A stretch of DNA of 31,783 nucleotides, taken from OMOG01 sp041485845 (GTDB taxonomy: Bacteria > Acidobacteriota > Terriglobia > Bryobacterales > Bryobacteraceae). This document shows positions 16,563 to 24,739 of this stretch, piece after piece. Each line of letters opens with the position of its first letter. Position 1 is the stretch's first letter. Both the position numbers and the translations under genes were made by a program. The stretch lies in assembly GCA_041485845.1 (NCBI GenBank), contig JBGPKH010000020.1, forward strand, positions 1 to 31,783, given 5' to 3'. The notes under the pieces were generated by a model. That model ran no database searches and had not been told where the DNA came from. It saw only the letters and a list, made by a program, of their open reading frames with translations.

Positions 16563-19172
16563 ATGGTTGGACAAAGAGTCTCCCACTACGAGATCCTCCA
16601 AAAACTCGGAGAGGGCGGCATGGGTCAGGTCTACAAGGCCCGCGATCTCAAACTGAACCGGTTCGTGGCGCTGAAATTCCTGGCGTCGTCGCTGCTGGAC
16701 TCGACCTCCGCGCACGCCCGTTTTCTCCAGGAGGCGCGCGCCATTTCGGCTCTGAATCATCCGAATATCGCCACCATCTATGACGTGGAAGAGAGCGAGG
16801 AAGGGCCGTTCCTGGTTCTGGAATACCTTGGGGGCGGAACGCTGCGAGCAAAGGTCCAGCAGAATTTCGCGATCGGCCGGAAGCTCCCGGTGGAGCAGGT
16901 GGTGGGCTACGCCTGGCAGATGGCTTGCGGCCTCGCGCACGCCCACCGGAGCGGAATCGTGCACCGGGACGTCAAGACCTCGAATGCGATCCTGAACACC
17001 GAGGGCACGGTCAAGATCACGGATTTCGGTTTGGCCAAGTTTCGCGACAGCTCGCGCATCACGCTAGCCGGTTCCGCGTTCGGAACGCCAGCCTACATGT
17101 CTCCCGAGCAGGCCGAAGGCGAGGACGCCGACTTCCGTTCGGACATCTTTTCGTTCGGGGTGGTGCTGTACGAGCTTTCGACGGGCGAGCTGCCGTTCCG
17201 GGGGGATAACAATTCGGCCGTGATCTACCAGATCGTACACGCGTCTCCACGGCCGCCGGAGGAGGTGCGCGCCGATCTGCCGGAGCCGCTCCGCCAGGTG
17301 ATCCGCGTTTGCCTGGAGAAGAAGCCGGAGGGCCGCTATCAGTCCATGGAGGAGCTGCTGGTGGACCTTCGGCCTCTGCGCACCGAACTGGGCATCGTCT
17401 CCACCGACCCCGGCGCGGAGCCGACGATGACCATGCCGCCGCACCGCTCCGCTGGGCACACCTCTGGCCGGCGCCAGTTCGGGCGGTGGGCCGTGGCTGC
17501 CCTGGCGTTGGCAGCGCTGCTCGGCGGTATCGGTCTGGTCGTCAGCCAGCGGACGCTTCCTCGCGCCAAGCAGGTGGTTGTGTTGCCTTTCACGAACGTG
17601 GGCGGCGACCCCGCCTACCAGGCCTTCTGCGACGGGCTGGTCGAGACCCTCACCACCATGCTGACGCAACTGGAGCAGTTTCACGGCTCGCTCCTGGTGG
17701 TGCCGGCCAGCGAGGTCCGCCGGGAACTCATCACCGGCGCACGGCAGGCCCAGCAGATGTTTGGCGCCAACCTGGTGATCTCCGGCAGCGTGCAGCGTTC
17801 GGGCGACCGCATCCGCCTCACCGCCAATCTAGTGGACACCAAGACCGTGCTACAGGTGGCCTCGCGCACGGTGGATACCCAGATGGAGGACCCGGTCGCG
17901 CTGCAGGATGGCGTGGTAGCGCAAGTCGCGGAGCTGCTCGAGATCCATCTCCAGCCAGATGTGCGACAGAGCCTGGCCGCGGGATCCACCAAGACGCCTC
18001 AAGCCTACGACCTGTACCTGCAAGGGCGCGGCTACTTGCAGCGCTTCGACAATCAGGGGAACTACGAGGACGCCATTCCGCGGTTCCAACAGGCGATCAA
18101 GCTGGATCCGAACTACGCCTTGGCCTACGCCGGCCTGGCGGAGGGCTATCTGCGGAAGTACGAACTGACGCGCGACCTGCCGTGGCTCGAGCAGGCGCGC
18201 GCCGCCGGCGGCCGGGCCATAGAGTTAAACGACCGCGTCTCCGCCGCGCACATCAATCTCGGGGTGATCCAAACAATCCAGGGGCACTACGACGATGCCT
18301 TCCGGGAGTTCCGCCGCGCCCTGGAGCTGGACCGGGTCAGCGCGAGCGCATACCGGGAAATGGCCAAGGCCTACGCCGCCGCGGGCCAGGTACAGGAAGC
18401 CGAAGCCACCTACCAACGCGCCATCGGCATGCACCCGAACGACTGGCTGGGTTACAAGGATCTGGGGGCATTCTACGTGCGGTACGCGCGTTATTCCGCG
18501 GCGGAAGCTCCGTTCCGCAAAGTTCTCGAACTGACGCCCGACAATTACATCGGATATCGCAACCTCGGCGCGCTCTACCATTTCATGGACCGGCAGGCCG
18601 AAGCCGAGGGCGCTCTAAACAGATCGATCGCAATCAAGCCCACCAACCTTGCTTACCTCAACCTGGGGACCTTATATTTCTTCCAGGGGCGCTACGCCGA
18701 AGCCGCTTCCATGGACGAGAAGGCCGTGGCACTCGGTTCGAACGACTATGTGATCTGGGGCAACCTGGCGGATGCGTACCGGTGGGCGCCGGGCCTGGCC
18801 GGCAAGGCGCCGGAAACGTACCGGCGCGCAATCCAGACAGCCGAAGAGCAGCTCAGGATCACTCCGTCAGACCCTAGTCTGCTGGCGAGTCTGGCAGTGT
18901 ACTGGGGCAAGCTCGGGAACTCACCCAAAGCTCTGGGGTTGGCGGAGGAGTCCCGCCGGCTGGCGCCCAAGCAGCCGTGGGTCCATTTCAAATCGGCGCT
19001 GATTTATGAATTGGCGGGCGACCGCGACCGGGCACTCGCGGCGCTCGCAGAGGCGCTTCGCGACGGGTATTCTCCGAAGGAGGTTCGCGGGGAGCCGGAA
19101 CTCAACAAACTGCGAAAGGATCCGCGGTACGACCGCATAGTCAGACAATCGGAACCATCAACCACTCGTTAA
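16563..19172 (+). CDS. Transmembrane Ser/Thr protein kinase with TolB/FlgO-like and TPR sensor region
   Basis: 869 residues from the ATG at 16563. An in-frame start 45 bases earlier would add a Cys-rich lead that is not typical; M-V-G-Q-R-V-S-H-Y-E-I-L matches the family start. The kinase domain (about 9-272) has the glycine loop G-E-G-G-M-G-Q-V-Y (16-24), ATP Lys38, H-R-D-V-K-T-S-N (134-141, catalytic Asp136), D-F-G (154-156) and G-T-P-A-Y-M-S-P-E-Q. A single hydrophobic helix spans about 308-327. Outside the membrane lies a domain starting V-V-V-L-P-F-T-N-V-G-G-D-P, as in FlgO/TolB-N type modules (337-460), then about ten TPR units to the end. The layout is a Hanks-type receptor kinase that senses proteins or peptides outside the cytoplasm. 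A small gene follows 20 bases after its stop. Confidence 0.92.
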   Translation: MVGQRVSHYEILQKLGEGGMGQVYKARDLKLNRFVALKFLASSLLDSTSAHARFLQEARAISALNHPNIATIYDVEESEEGPFLVLEYLGGGTLRAKVQQNFAIGRKLPVEQVVGYAWQMACGLAHAHRSGIVHRDVKTSNAILNTEGTVKITDFGLAKFRDSSRITLAGSAFGTPAYMSPEQAEGEDADFRSDIFSFGVVLYELSTGELPFRGDNNSAVIYQIVHASPRPPEEVRADLPEPLRQVIRVCLEKKPEGRYQSMEELLVDLRPLRTELGIVSTDPGAEPTMTMPPHRSAGHTSGRRQFGRWAVAALALAALLGGIGLVVSQRTLPRAKQVVVLPFTNVGGDPAYQAFCDGLVETLTTMLTQLEQFHGSLLVVPASEVRRELITGARQAQQMFGANLVISGSVQRSGDRIRLTANLVDTKTVLQVASRTVDTQMEDPVALQDGVVAQVAELLEIHLQPDVRQSLAAGSTKTPQAYDLYLQGRGYLQRFDNQGNYEDAIPRFQQAIKLDPNYALAYAGLAEGYLRKYELTRDLPWLEQARAAGGRAIELNDRVSAAHINLGVIQTIQGHYDDAFREFRRALELDRVSASAYREMAKAYAAAGQVQEAEATYQRAIGMHPNDWLGYKDLGAFYVRYARYSAAEAPFRKVLELTPDNYIGYRNLGALYHFMDRQAEAEGALNRSIAIKPTNLAYLNLGTLYFFQGRYAEAASMDEKAVALGSNDYVIWGNLADAYRWAPGLAGKAPETYRRAIQTAEEQLRITPSDPSLLASLAVYWGKLGNSPKALGLAEESRRLAPKQPWVHFKSALIYELAGDRDRALAALAEALRDGYSPKEVRGEPELNKLRKDPRYDRIVRQSEPSTTR

Positions 19173-19192
19173 AACAAGTAAAGGAGAAATTC

Positions 19193-19624
19193 ATGGCGAC
19201 ACTGATGAAGCACAAGAAGAGATCCAAGCGCCGCGCTCGCGCGGCAGGGGCACCACCACCTCCCAGCCACTTCCGGATTCGAGTGTTCAATCGACCGGAC
19301 CCCGCTGCCCCGGGCCACCCGTTGACCTACCTCGTGATCAAGAACGGGAAGCCGGATGGTGACGGCCGGAGTATCAAGGTAGATTCGAACGACACCGTGA
19401 GATGGAGATCGCCTCACGGCGCCGTCGTGATCCTTTTCAAGAACGAAACGCCCCTGGATGACGTGTCCTATCACGCGTCGGCAAACATCGATACCGCCGA
19501 GGGCACGGTGCAGCCGCAGCCTGCGCCGGATCTTACATTCGAGTATTTCGTGGCCTTGGCTGTGAGCGGGGCTCCAGCCGGTGCGGCGCCGGTGATTGAC
19601 GATCCCGACATGATAGTCACATAG
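19193..19624 (+). CDS. Small basic protein of unknown function, linked to kinase gene
   Basis: 143 residues with a clear AAGGAG ribosome site (19181-19186), 6 bases before the ATG. The first 20 residues are Lys/Arg-rich (K-H-K-K-R-S-K-R-R-A-R), then a Pro run, then an apparently all-beta domain (F-R-I-R-V-F-N-R, Y-L-V-I-K-N-G-K-P, D-T-V-R-W-R-S-P-H-G-A-V-V-I-L-F-K-N) that resembles an immunoglobulin- or cupredoxin-like sandwich, though the copper ligands are not evident. There is no signal peptide. It sits 20 bases after the kinase stop, so the two are probably co-transcribed; it could be a substrate or regulator of the kinase (inference). I do not recognise the family. Confidence 0.7.
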   Translation: MATLMKHKKRSKRRARAAGAPPPPSHFRIRVFNRPDPAAPGHPLTYLVIKNGKPDGDGRSIKVDSNDTVRWRSPHGAVVILFKNETPLDDVSYHASANIDTAEGTVQPQPAPDLTFEYFVALAVSGAPAGAAPVIDDPDMIVT

Positions 19625-19633
19625 CGGTCCGCG

Positions 19634-19870
19634 AGGCGGATGCCGCGGTGAGATCCGCAAGGCCTGGTTGCCGCGAGGATCTACGCAGGTGCGGGAAGGC
19701 ACGATCGTGGCGCTGGCGGGGATCGGCGCCGGAGTGGCCGGTGCGTTGGCGGTGAGCCGTGCGCCGGCGCGGTCTCCGCCGCGCTGGCGATGGCCGCGCT
19801 GGTGGCGTGTTATGTGCCGGCGCGGAGGGCCGCGGGCGTGGACCCGATCGTGGCGTTGCGGGATGAGTAG
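19634..19870 (+). pseudogene. ADOP/MacB-type ABC transporter permease remnant (C-terminal)
   Basis: In one frame, 19690-19760 reads G-T-I-V-A-L-A-G-I-G-A-G-V-A-G-A-L-A-V-S-R, a transmembrane helix typical of acidobacterial duplicated orphan permeases. In another frame, about 19770-19870 reads A-L-V-A-C-Y-V-P-A-R-R-A followed by V-D-P-I-V-A-L-R-D-E and a TAG, the exact family C-terminus. The roughly 30-40 residues that normally separate these parts are missing. A little upstream, D-P-Q-G-L-V-A appears in yet another frame. So this is the decayed tail of a FtsX/MacB-like permease with an internal deletion and frame shifts. The N-terminal bulk is absent; the preceding gene ends just 10 bases before. 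No role is expected. Confidence 0.7.
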
Positions 19871-20042
19871 CTACTGCGGGCGGCACCGCGGGTTCCGGTT
19901 TGATGTGAACCTCAGTGGCCAGGTCCGCGGGTGCTGCCTTGGTGGGCGCCGGGAGAATGTGAGAACGATTGGGCTCGCGCGAACCGGCCGGCAAGCGAAC
20001 ATGATTTCCCCAATGCCCGATCAGAAACGGGCTGGTGACTGG

Positions 20043-20073
20043 TGGACATCGCAACACAGGTTTGTGTTAGAAT
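20043..20073 (+). promoter_or_regulatory. Possible promoter of the second Ser/Thr kinase gene
   Basis: TGGACA (20043-20048) and TAGAAT (20068-20073) resemble -35 and -10 boxes, with a spacer of 19 bases that is longer than ideal. The -10 is 12 bases before the ATG at 20086, so any leader would be only a few bases long. Confidence 0.35.
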
Positions 20074-20085
20074 CTTCAACACTTT

Positions 20086-22800
20086 ATGCCGCTCACCACC
20101 GGGACCCGGCTGGGCCCCTACGAGATCCTGGCGCACATCGGGACCGGGGGCATGGGTGAGGTGTACCGTGGCCGCGACACCCGCCTGGACCGCATGGTCG
20201 CGGTTAAGATCCTGCCCGCACACTTCGCGGAGAGGAGTGAGGCTCGCCAGCGCTTCGAACGGGAGGCGCGCACCATCTCCAGCTTGAGCCATCCGAATAT
20301 CTGCAGGCTGTACGACGTCGGACAACAGGACGGTGTCGACTTCCTGGTGATGGAGTACCTGGAGGGCGAGACGCTGGCCGCTCGCTTGAACAAGGCTCCG
20401 CTGCCGATGGACCAGGCGCTGCGCTGCGCGACCCAGATTGCCGAGGCTCTGGCACAGGCACACGCTCGTGGAGTGGTCCACCGGGACATCAAGCCCGGCA
20501 ACATCATGCTCACGCGGCCGGGCGCCAAGCTGCTGGATTTCGGGCTGGCCAAAGTTCAAGGACCGGCGGCCCTCCAGCCGAACGAGGAAACCCGCGTCAT
20601 GGGGCAGACCGAAGCCTTGACCAGCGAAGGCAGCCTTGTGGGCACCTTCCAGTACATGGCGCCGGAACAGCTCGAAGGCAAGGAAGCCGATGCGCGCACC
20701 GACGTCTTCGCTTTCGGGGTAGTACTGTACGAGATGCTCACCGGCAGGCGGGCCTTCCGCGGCGCCTCGCAGGCGGCGTTGATCGGCGCCATCCTGCACA
20801 GCGAGCCGGAGCCCCTGGCAACACTGGATCCGGCCGTGCCACCGGCGCTCGATCGGGTGGTGCGAACCTGCCTGGCCAAGGACCCCGACGAGCGCTGGCA
20901 GAGTGCGCGCGACCTGGCCAACGAGTTGCGTTGGATCGCCGAGGGCGGATCGCAGTCCGACGCGAACTTGCACGTCTCCACGGCCGGGTCCCGCGGGCGG
21001 CGCGAACGAGTCTGGAAAGTGACCACGGCAGCGCTGGCCGTCGCCGCCGTGGCCCTCGCCGTAGCCTACGTTCAGCGTTTGGCGACTCCCGTTCCGAGCG
21101 TGCGGTTTGTTCTGGCGCCGCGGGCCGACACCTCGGCGTACCAGATCCCCATCCTGTCGCCGGATGGAGAATGGGTGGCCGCACCCGCCAGTGCCATGAA
21201 ACGATCCGGCCAGAACACTTGGGTCTCGAGCAGCAACCGTTTCCTGTACATCCAGAACGTCCGCACGCTGGAATCGCGCGTGCTTGCCGGCACCGACCAG
21301 TCGTTCAATCCATTTTGGTCGGGGGACGGGCGATCGATTGCCTTCTTCTCGCAGTTCAAGCTCAAAGCGGTGGACGTCGCGACTGGCGCGGTGCGCACGA
21401 TCTGCGATGCTCCGGATGGCCGCGGCGGCGCCTGGTCACCGAAGGGAGATATCGTGTTCGCCCCCACACCGAGCGGCGGATTGTCGCGCGTGTCCGCGAG
21501 CGGCGGCGCGGCAACTCCCGTGACCACGCTGGATCCAACGCGCCAGGAAATCGCCCACCGGTCGCCCGAATGGCTGCCCGACGGCCGGCACTTCCTCTAT
21601 CAGGTGGATAGCCAGAAGCCCGACCACAGCGGCGTCTTCGTGGGTTCCATCGACCTGCCGCCGGGCGACCACGCGAAGCAACGCAAGCTCCTCATGGGGC
21701 AAGCCACGCATCCGCGCTATATGCCGCCGGTGGGGCTATTCGGAAGAGGATCGGGCTATCTTTTCCTCGACCGCAACCACCAGTTGGTGGCCCAGCCCTT
21801 GGATGCCTCGCGGCTGGAACTGGCGAGCACTCCGATCACGGTCGTGGATCCGCTCTCCTCCAACTCAACGGCGACCGGGGCCTTCTCGGTCTCCGGGAGC
21901 GGGGCGATCCTCTTTCGAAAAGGCCAGGGGCCTTACAGCGGAAAGGTGTACTGGGTGGATAATTCGGGCAAGGAGTCGCAGGTTGGCGACTCCCTGTCCG
22001 GGCAGTTCTTCGGCGGACGCCTTTCACCGGATGGCAAGCGCGCCGCCGTTTCGCGCCTGGACCCGGACCTGAAAACCAGCGACATCTGGGTGGTGGATCT
22101 CGATGGCAATACCACGACCCGGCTCACCTCCGATCCGAAAGACGACGTCGCTCCGGTTTGGTCGCCGGACGGACGCCGCATCGCCTACGGGTCCAACCGG
22201 GAGGGCTGCTGCACCAGCATCTGGATCCGGGAGAGCAGCGGCGCCGCCCGGGAAGAGGTGCTGCTCAAAACGGACAAGAACACCTTTCCGCTGGATTGGT
22301 CGTCCGACGGCCGGTACCTGCTGTACCAGACGCCTGGGCTGAACGACAAGCCCGACCTGTGGGTATTGCCCCTGGGTGGGGACCGGAAACCGTTTCCTTT
22401 CCTGGAGACGGAATTCAGCGAGTCAACCGCGCGCTTCTCGCCGGATGGCCGATGGGTGGCGTACACGTCGGACGAGTCGGGCGCGACGCGCGTGTATCTC
22501 CAGGGCTTTCCGGCGTCGGGACGCCGTTGGCAAGTCAGCGCGCAGCCCGTGCAGTTCGGATGGAGCCGGGACGGCAGGCAGATCTACGTGAGCGATTTCG
22601 GCAAGCTCTCGGTCATACCGCTGACGGTGAGGGGCGCCGATCTGACGTTGGGCGTCCCGCAACAGATCCTCGCCACGCGGCTGTTCAGCTTCTCCGGCAC
22701 CCCGGACGGAAAACGATTCCTGTATTTCCACCAGGAGCGGGAGTCCATGGGGTCGCTGGACGAGAATCACCCCACGGTGATTCTCAACTGGCGTCCGTAG
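20086..22800 (+). CDS. Transmembrane Ser/Thr protein kinase with WD40-like/TolB beta-propeller sensor
   Basis: 904 residues. Kinase domain at about 12-285: glycine loop G-T-G-G-M-G-E-V-Y (19-27), Lys41, H-R-D-I-K-P-G-N (132-139, catalytic Asp134), D-F-G (151-153), G-T-F-Q-Y-M-A-P-E-Q. One hydrophobic helix at about 312-329. The extracytoplasmic half contains repeated PD40/WD40-like blades with S-P-D-G-E-W-V, S-G-D-G-R-S-I, S-P-D-G-K-R-A-A, S-P-D-G-R-R-I-A, S-S-D-G-R-Y-L-L and S-P-D-G-R-W-V-A-Y, as in TolB propellers. This is a common acidobacterial receptor-kinase architecture; the ligand is unknown. It differs in sensor from the kinase at 16563, so the two are not simple duplicates. The gene has its own probable promoter and is followed by a 218-base gap. 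Confidence 0.93.
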   Translation: MPLTTGTRLGPYEILAHIGTGGMGEVYRGRDTRLDRMVAVKILPAHFAERSEARQRFEREARTISSLSHPNICRLYDVGQQDGVDFLVMEYLEGETLAARLNKAPLPMDQALRCATQIAEALAQAHARGVVHRDIKPGNIMLTRPGAKLLDFGLAKVQGPAALQPNEETRVMGQTEALTSEGSLVGTFQYMAPEQLEGKEADARTDVFAFGVVLYEMLTGRRAFRGASQAALIGAILHSEPEPLATLDPAVPPALDRVVRTCLAKDPDERWQSARDLANELRWIAEGGSQSDANLHVSTAGSRGRRERVWKVTTAALAVAAVALAVAYVQRLATPVPSVRFVLAPRADTSAYQIPILSPDGEWVAAPASAMKRSGQNTWVSSSNRFLYIQNVRTLESRVLAGTDQSFNPFWSGDGRSIAFFSQFKLKAVDVATGAVRTICDAPDGRGGAWSPKGDIVFAPTPSGGLSRVSASGGAATPVTTLDPTRQEIAHRSPEWLPDGRHFLYQVDSQKPDHSGVFVGSIDLPPGDHAKQRKLLMGQATHPRYMPPVGLFGRGSGYLFLDRNHQLVAQPLDASRLELASTPITVVDPLSSNSTATGAFSVSGSGAILFRKGQGPYSGKVYWVDNSGKESQVGDSLSGQFFGGRLSPDGKRAAVSRLDPDLKTSDIWVVDLDGNTTTRLTSDPKDDVAPVWSPDGRRIAYGSNREGCCTSIWIRESSGAAREEVLLKTDKNTFPLDWSSDGRYLLYQTPGLNDKPDLWVLPLGGDRKPFPFLETEFSESTARFSPDGRWVAYTSDESGATRVYLQGFPASGRRWQVSAQPVQFGWSRDGRQIYVSDFGKLSVIPLTVRGADLTLGVPQQILATRLFSFSGTPDGKRFLYFHQERESMGSLDENHPTVILNWRP

Positions 22801-23018
22801 CCTGCTTTACGGTCACCTCCGGCCGGTTGACGGCCATCCGGAAGCAATCCCGCGGCGATCCTCATGTGGGCGGAGGCAGGAGCCCAGTGGTCCCTCACCT
22901 TTTCATTCCGGAGGTTCATCCAAACATGGAAGCGGTCGTGGAGGCGGGGGATTCAAACGGCGTTGCGCTCCGTAGCCTCATCGCGCGCTCCCCCTGAGCT
23001 ACAATCACGGGAGACTTT

Positions 23019-23822
23019 ATGCTTCGAAACTGGAACTGGCTGGTGTGGTCCGGGTTCGCGGCCGCCTTGCTGGCGGCGTTCAGCTACATTCCGTTCTTCT
23101 CCCGATTTCCGGCCACGCGCGATTTTCCGTGGGCGAACCTGTTACTCTTTCTGGCCGCGGGGTGCATGCTGGGGATCGGCGTGTACCGGGCGTTCGCTCA
23201 CTCCTCCCGGTATCGCGGTAAAATCAGCGGCATCATTTTGAGTGTGTTGAGCCTGGTGTTGTGCGGGCTGTTTTGTTTCGGTGTTTTCTTCGCAGCCCGG
23301 GACCTTCCTTCGGCGAAGAGCGCGCTTCGCGTGGGTCAGCAGGCGCCGGATTTCCTTCTCACTGGCAGCGACGGGAACCCGGTGACCCTCTCCGGGTTGC
23401 GCCAAGGCCGGCGCGCGGTGTTGCTGATTTTCTATCGCGGCTACTGGTGACCGCTGTGCAACTCCGAGTTACGGAGTTTTGAGCAGCGGCTTGCGGAGTT
23501 TGCCGCGCGCGGCACGGAGGTGGTGGCCATCAGCGTCGATTCTCCCGAAGAATCGCGAAGACTCTGTCAAAGCCGGGGGTATACGTTCCGGTTGTTGTCC
23601 GATCCGCGGGCCGACACCATTCGAGCCTATGGTGTGATCCACGAGCATGGCAGCGAGGAGGGGCGCGACATCGCCCGTCCCGCCGAGTTCCTCGTGGACC
23701 AGACGGGAACGATCCGTTGGGTAAACCTGGCGGGGACTCTTCTGGCGCGACTGCGGCCGGAGACGGCGCTGCGCGCGATTGATGGAATGGCGCATGCTAA
23801 CGCGCGCGGCTTCGTACGGTGA
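23019..23822 (+). CDS. Membrane-anchored peroxiredoxin-like selenoprotein (in-frame TGA read as Sec)
   Basis: Read through the TGA at 23448-23450, the frame encodes 267 residues. Three hydrophobic helices (about 8-28, 38-57, 68-92) precede an AhpC/TSA-type thioredoxin-fold domain from about 104 (R-V-G-Q-Q-A-P-D-F, then L-L-I-F-Y-R-G-Y-W). The TGA is codon 144, in W-U-P-L-C: the family has W-C-P-x-C there, so Sec replaces the attacking Cys and Cys147 is the resolving partner (UxxC). Downstream the family sequence continues intact (V-V-A-I-S-V-D-S-P-E, L-L-S-D-P, A-E-F-L-V-D, I-R-W-V-N). A strong hairpin begins right after the TGA. Positive residues between helices 2 and 3 suggest the redox domain is outside the membrane. 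GGGAG at 23009-23013 is the ribosome site. The stop overlaps the next gene by 4 bases. A nonsense mutation is the alternative. Confidence 0.82.
23448..23489 (+). promoter_or_regulatory. Predicted bacterial SECIS element
   Basis: The TGA (23448-23450) is followed without gap by CCGCTG (23451-23456), which pairs perfectly with CAGCGG (23484-23489). Inside, AACTCCG (23460-23466) pairs perfectly with CGGAGTT (23472-23478) around the loop AGTTA (23467-23471). Internal bulges are TGC and TTGAG. The apical loop starts 17 bases after the TGA and has G as its second base, which agrees with the published bacterial SECIS model as I remember it. SelB binding to such a loop would recruit Sec-tRNA. Confidence 0.75.
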
Positions 23823-24688
23823 GGACCGAACTTCCATCTCGTCTCCCATGGCTCGAAGCGTCGCCCGAAGGACGCGATTGGCTGCAGCAGCTTCCCAGCC
23901 GCATCGCGGCCTGCGTCCATCGCTGGGGGTTGCGACTCGATCGCCCTTACGAACAGTCCTACGTTTCCGTGGTCTTCCCGGCGACTGCCGCAGGCGGGGT
24001 GTCCGCCGTGCTCAAGATGCAGTTTCCGCACCGGGAGTGCCGGTACGAGGCGGAGGCGCTGCGGCGATGGGATGGTCACGGCGCCGTCGAGCTTCTGGAC
24101 AGCGACCCGGCACAAGACGCTCTGCTTCTGGAGCGATGCGAGCCCGGCGGCCATCTTTCCACGGCCGAACCCGACAGGGCGCTGGCAGTACTCAGCGAGC
24201 TCTTGCCTCGACTCTGGGTGGATGCCGGCGAGCCCTTTGTCCCGTTGCGCGAGGAGGCGGCCGGCTGGGCAGAGGCTTTGCCGACCTCGTGGGAGCGTGC
24301 GGGGCGCCCGTTTGAAGCGGAATTGCTGGATGCCGCACTGGGTGCACTGGCGGCTCTCAGGGACAGCCAGGGCCGGCAGGTACTGGTGCATCAGGATCTG
24401 CATGGCGACAACGTGCTGCGAGCCGCGCGCGAACCCTGGCTGGTCATCGATCCCAAGCCTCTCGCGGCGGAGCGCGAGTTCAGCGTAGCCTCCATCGTTC
24501 GGGCCTACGAGTTCGGCCACAGCCGGGAACGCGTGATCGGACGTCTGGACAGGCTGACGCGCGATCTGGGGCTCGATCGGGAGCGCGCCCGGCTCTGGTC
24601 TTTTGCGCAAACCCTGGCGTGGGCGTTTGAAGGCGACCGTGCGCTGAACGAACATGTGCAGACCGCGCGATGGTTGTGGCACGGGTGA
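23819..24688 (+). CDS. Aminoglycoside/hydroxyurea-type kinase, APH(6)-like
   Basis: 289 residues from GTG 23819, which overlaps the selenoprotein stop as GTGA. The fold is kinase-like: probable ATP Lys66 (A-V-L-K-M), the catalytic loop H-Q-D-L-H-G-D-N at 191-198 (Asp193), and D-P-K-P at 211-214. The D-P-K-P form is typical of streptomycin 6-kinases and hydroxyurea-resistance kinases (APH_6_hur family), rather than of APH(3'). Such enzymes phosphorylate streptomycin in producers and resistant strains; in soil bacteria many homologues have no shown resistance role and may act on a metabolite. Coupling to a redox selenoprotein is unexpected. Cytoplasmic; no signal. The gene ends 51 bases before a convergent gene. 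Confidence 0.8.
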   Translation: MRTELPSRLPWLEASPEGRDWLQQLPSRIAACVHRWGLRLDRPYEQSYVSVVFPATAAGGVSAVLKMQFPHRECRYEAEALRRWDGHGAVELLDSDPAQDALLLERCEPGGHLSTAEPDRALAVLSELLPRLWVDAGEPFVPLREEAAGWAEALPTSWERAGRPFEAELLDAALGALAALRDSQGRQVLVHQDLHGDNVLRAAREPWLVIDPKPLAAEREFSVASIVRAYEFGHSRERVIGRLDRLTRDLGLDRERARLWSFAQTLAWAFEGDRALNEHVQTARWLWHG

Positions 24689-24707
24689 GGAGGGATGCGC
24701 GCAGGAA

Positions 24708-24737
24708 GCTTTCAGCCGCCAGCATTCAGCTTTCAGC
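24708..24737. repeat. Heptanucleotide tandem tract between convergent genes
   Basis: Read on the minus strand, four 7-base units (GCTGAAA, GCTGAAT, GCTGGCG, GCTGAAA) stand in tandem. It fills most of the 51-base gap between two convergent genes and ends just before the SDR stop. It has the same 7-base period as the tract at 11610-11644 but a different unit. Confidence 0.6.
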
Positions 24738-24739
24738 GA

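Noticed and set aside
15984..16563. Plus-strand frames of 100 and 135 codons before the kinase gene
   Set aside because: I tested them as transposase remnants but found no catalytic motif, inverted ends or target duplications.
22955..23010. Functional tRNA on the minus strand
   Set aside because: D-arm and T-loop words are present but T-stem, acceptor stem and CCA end do not fit; at best a relic.
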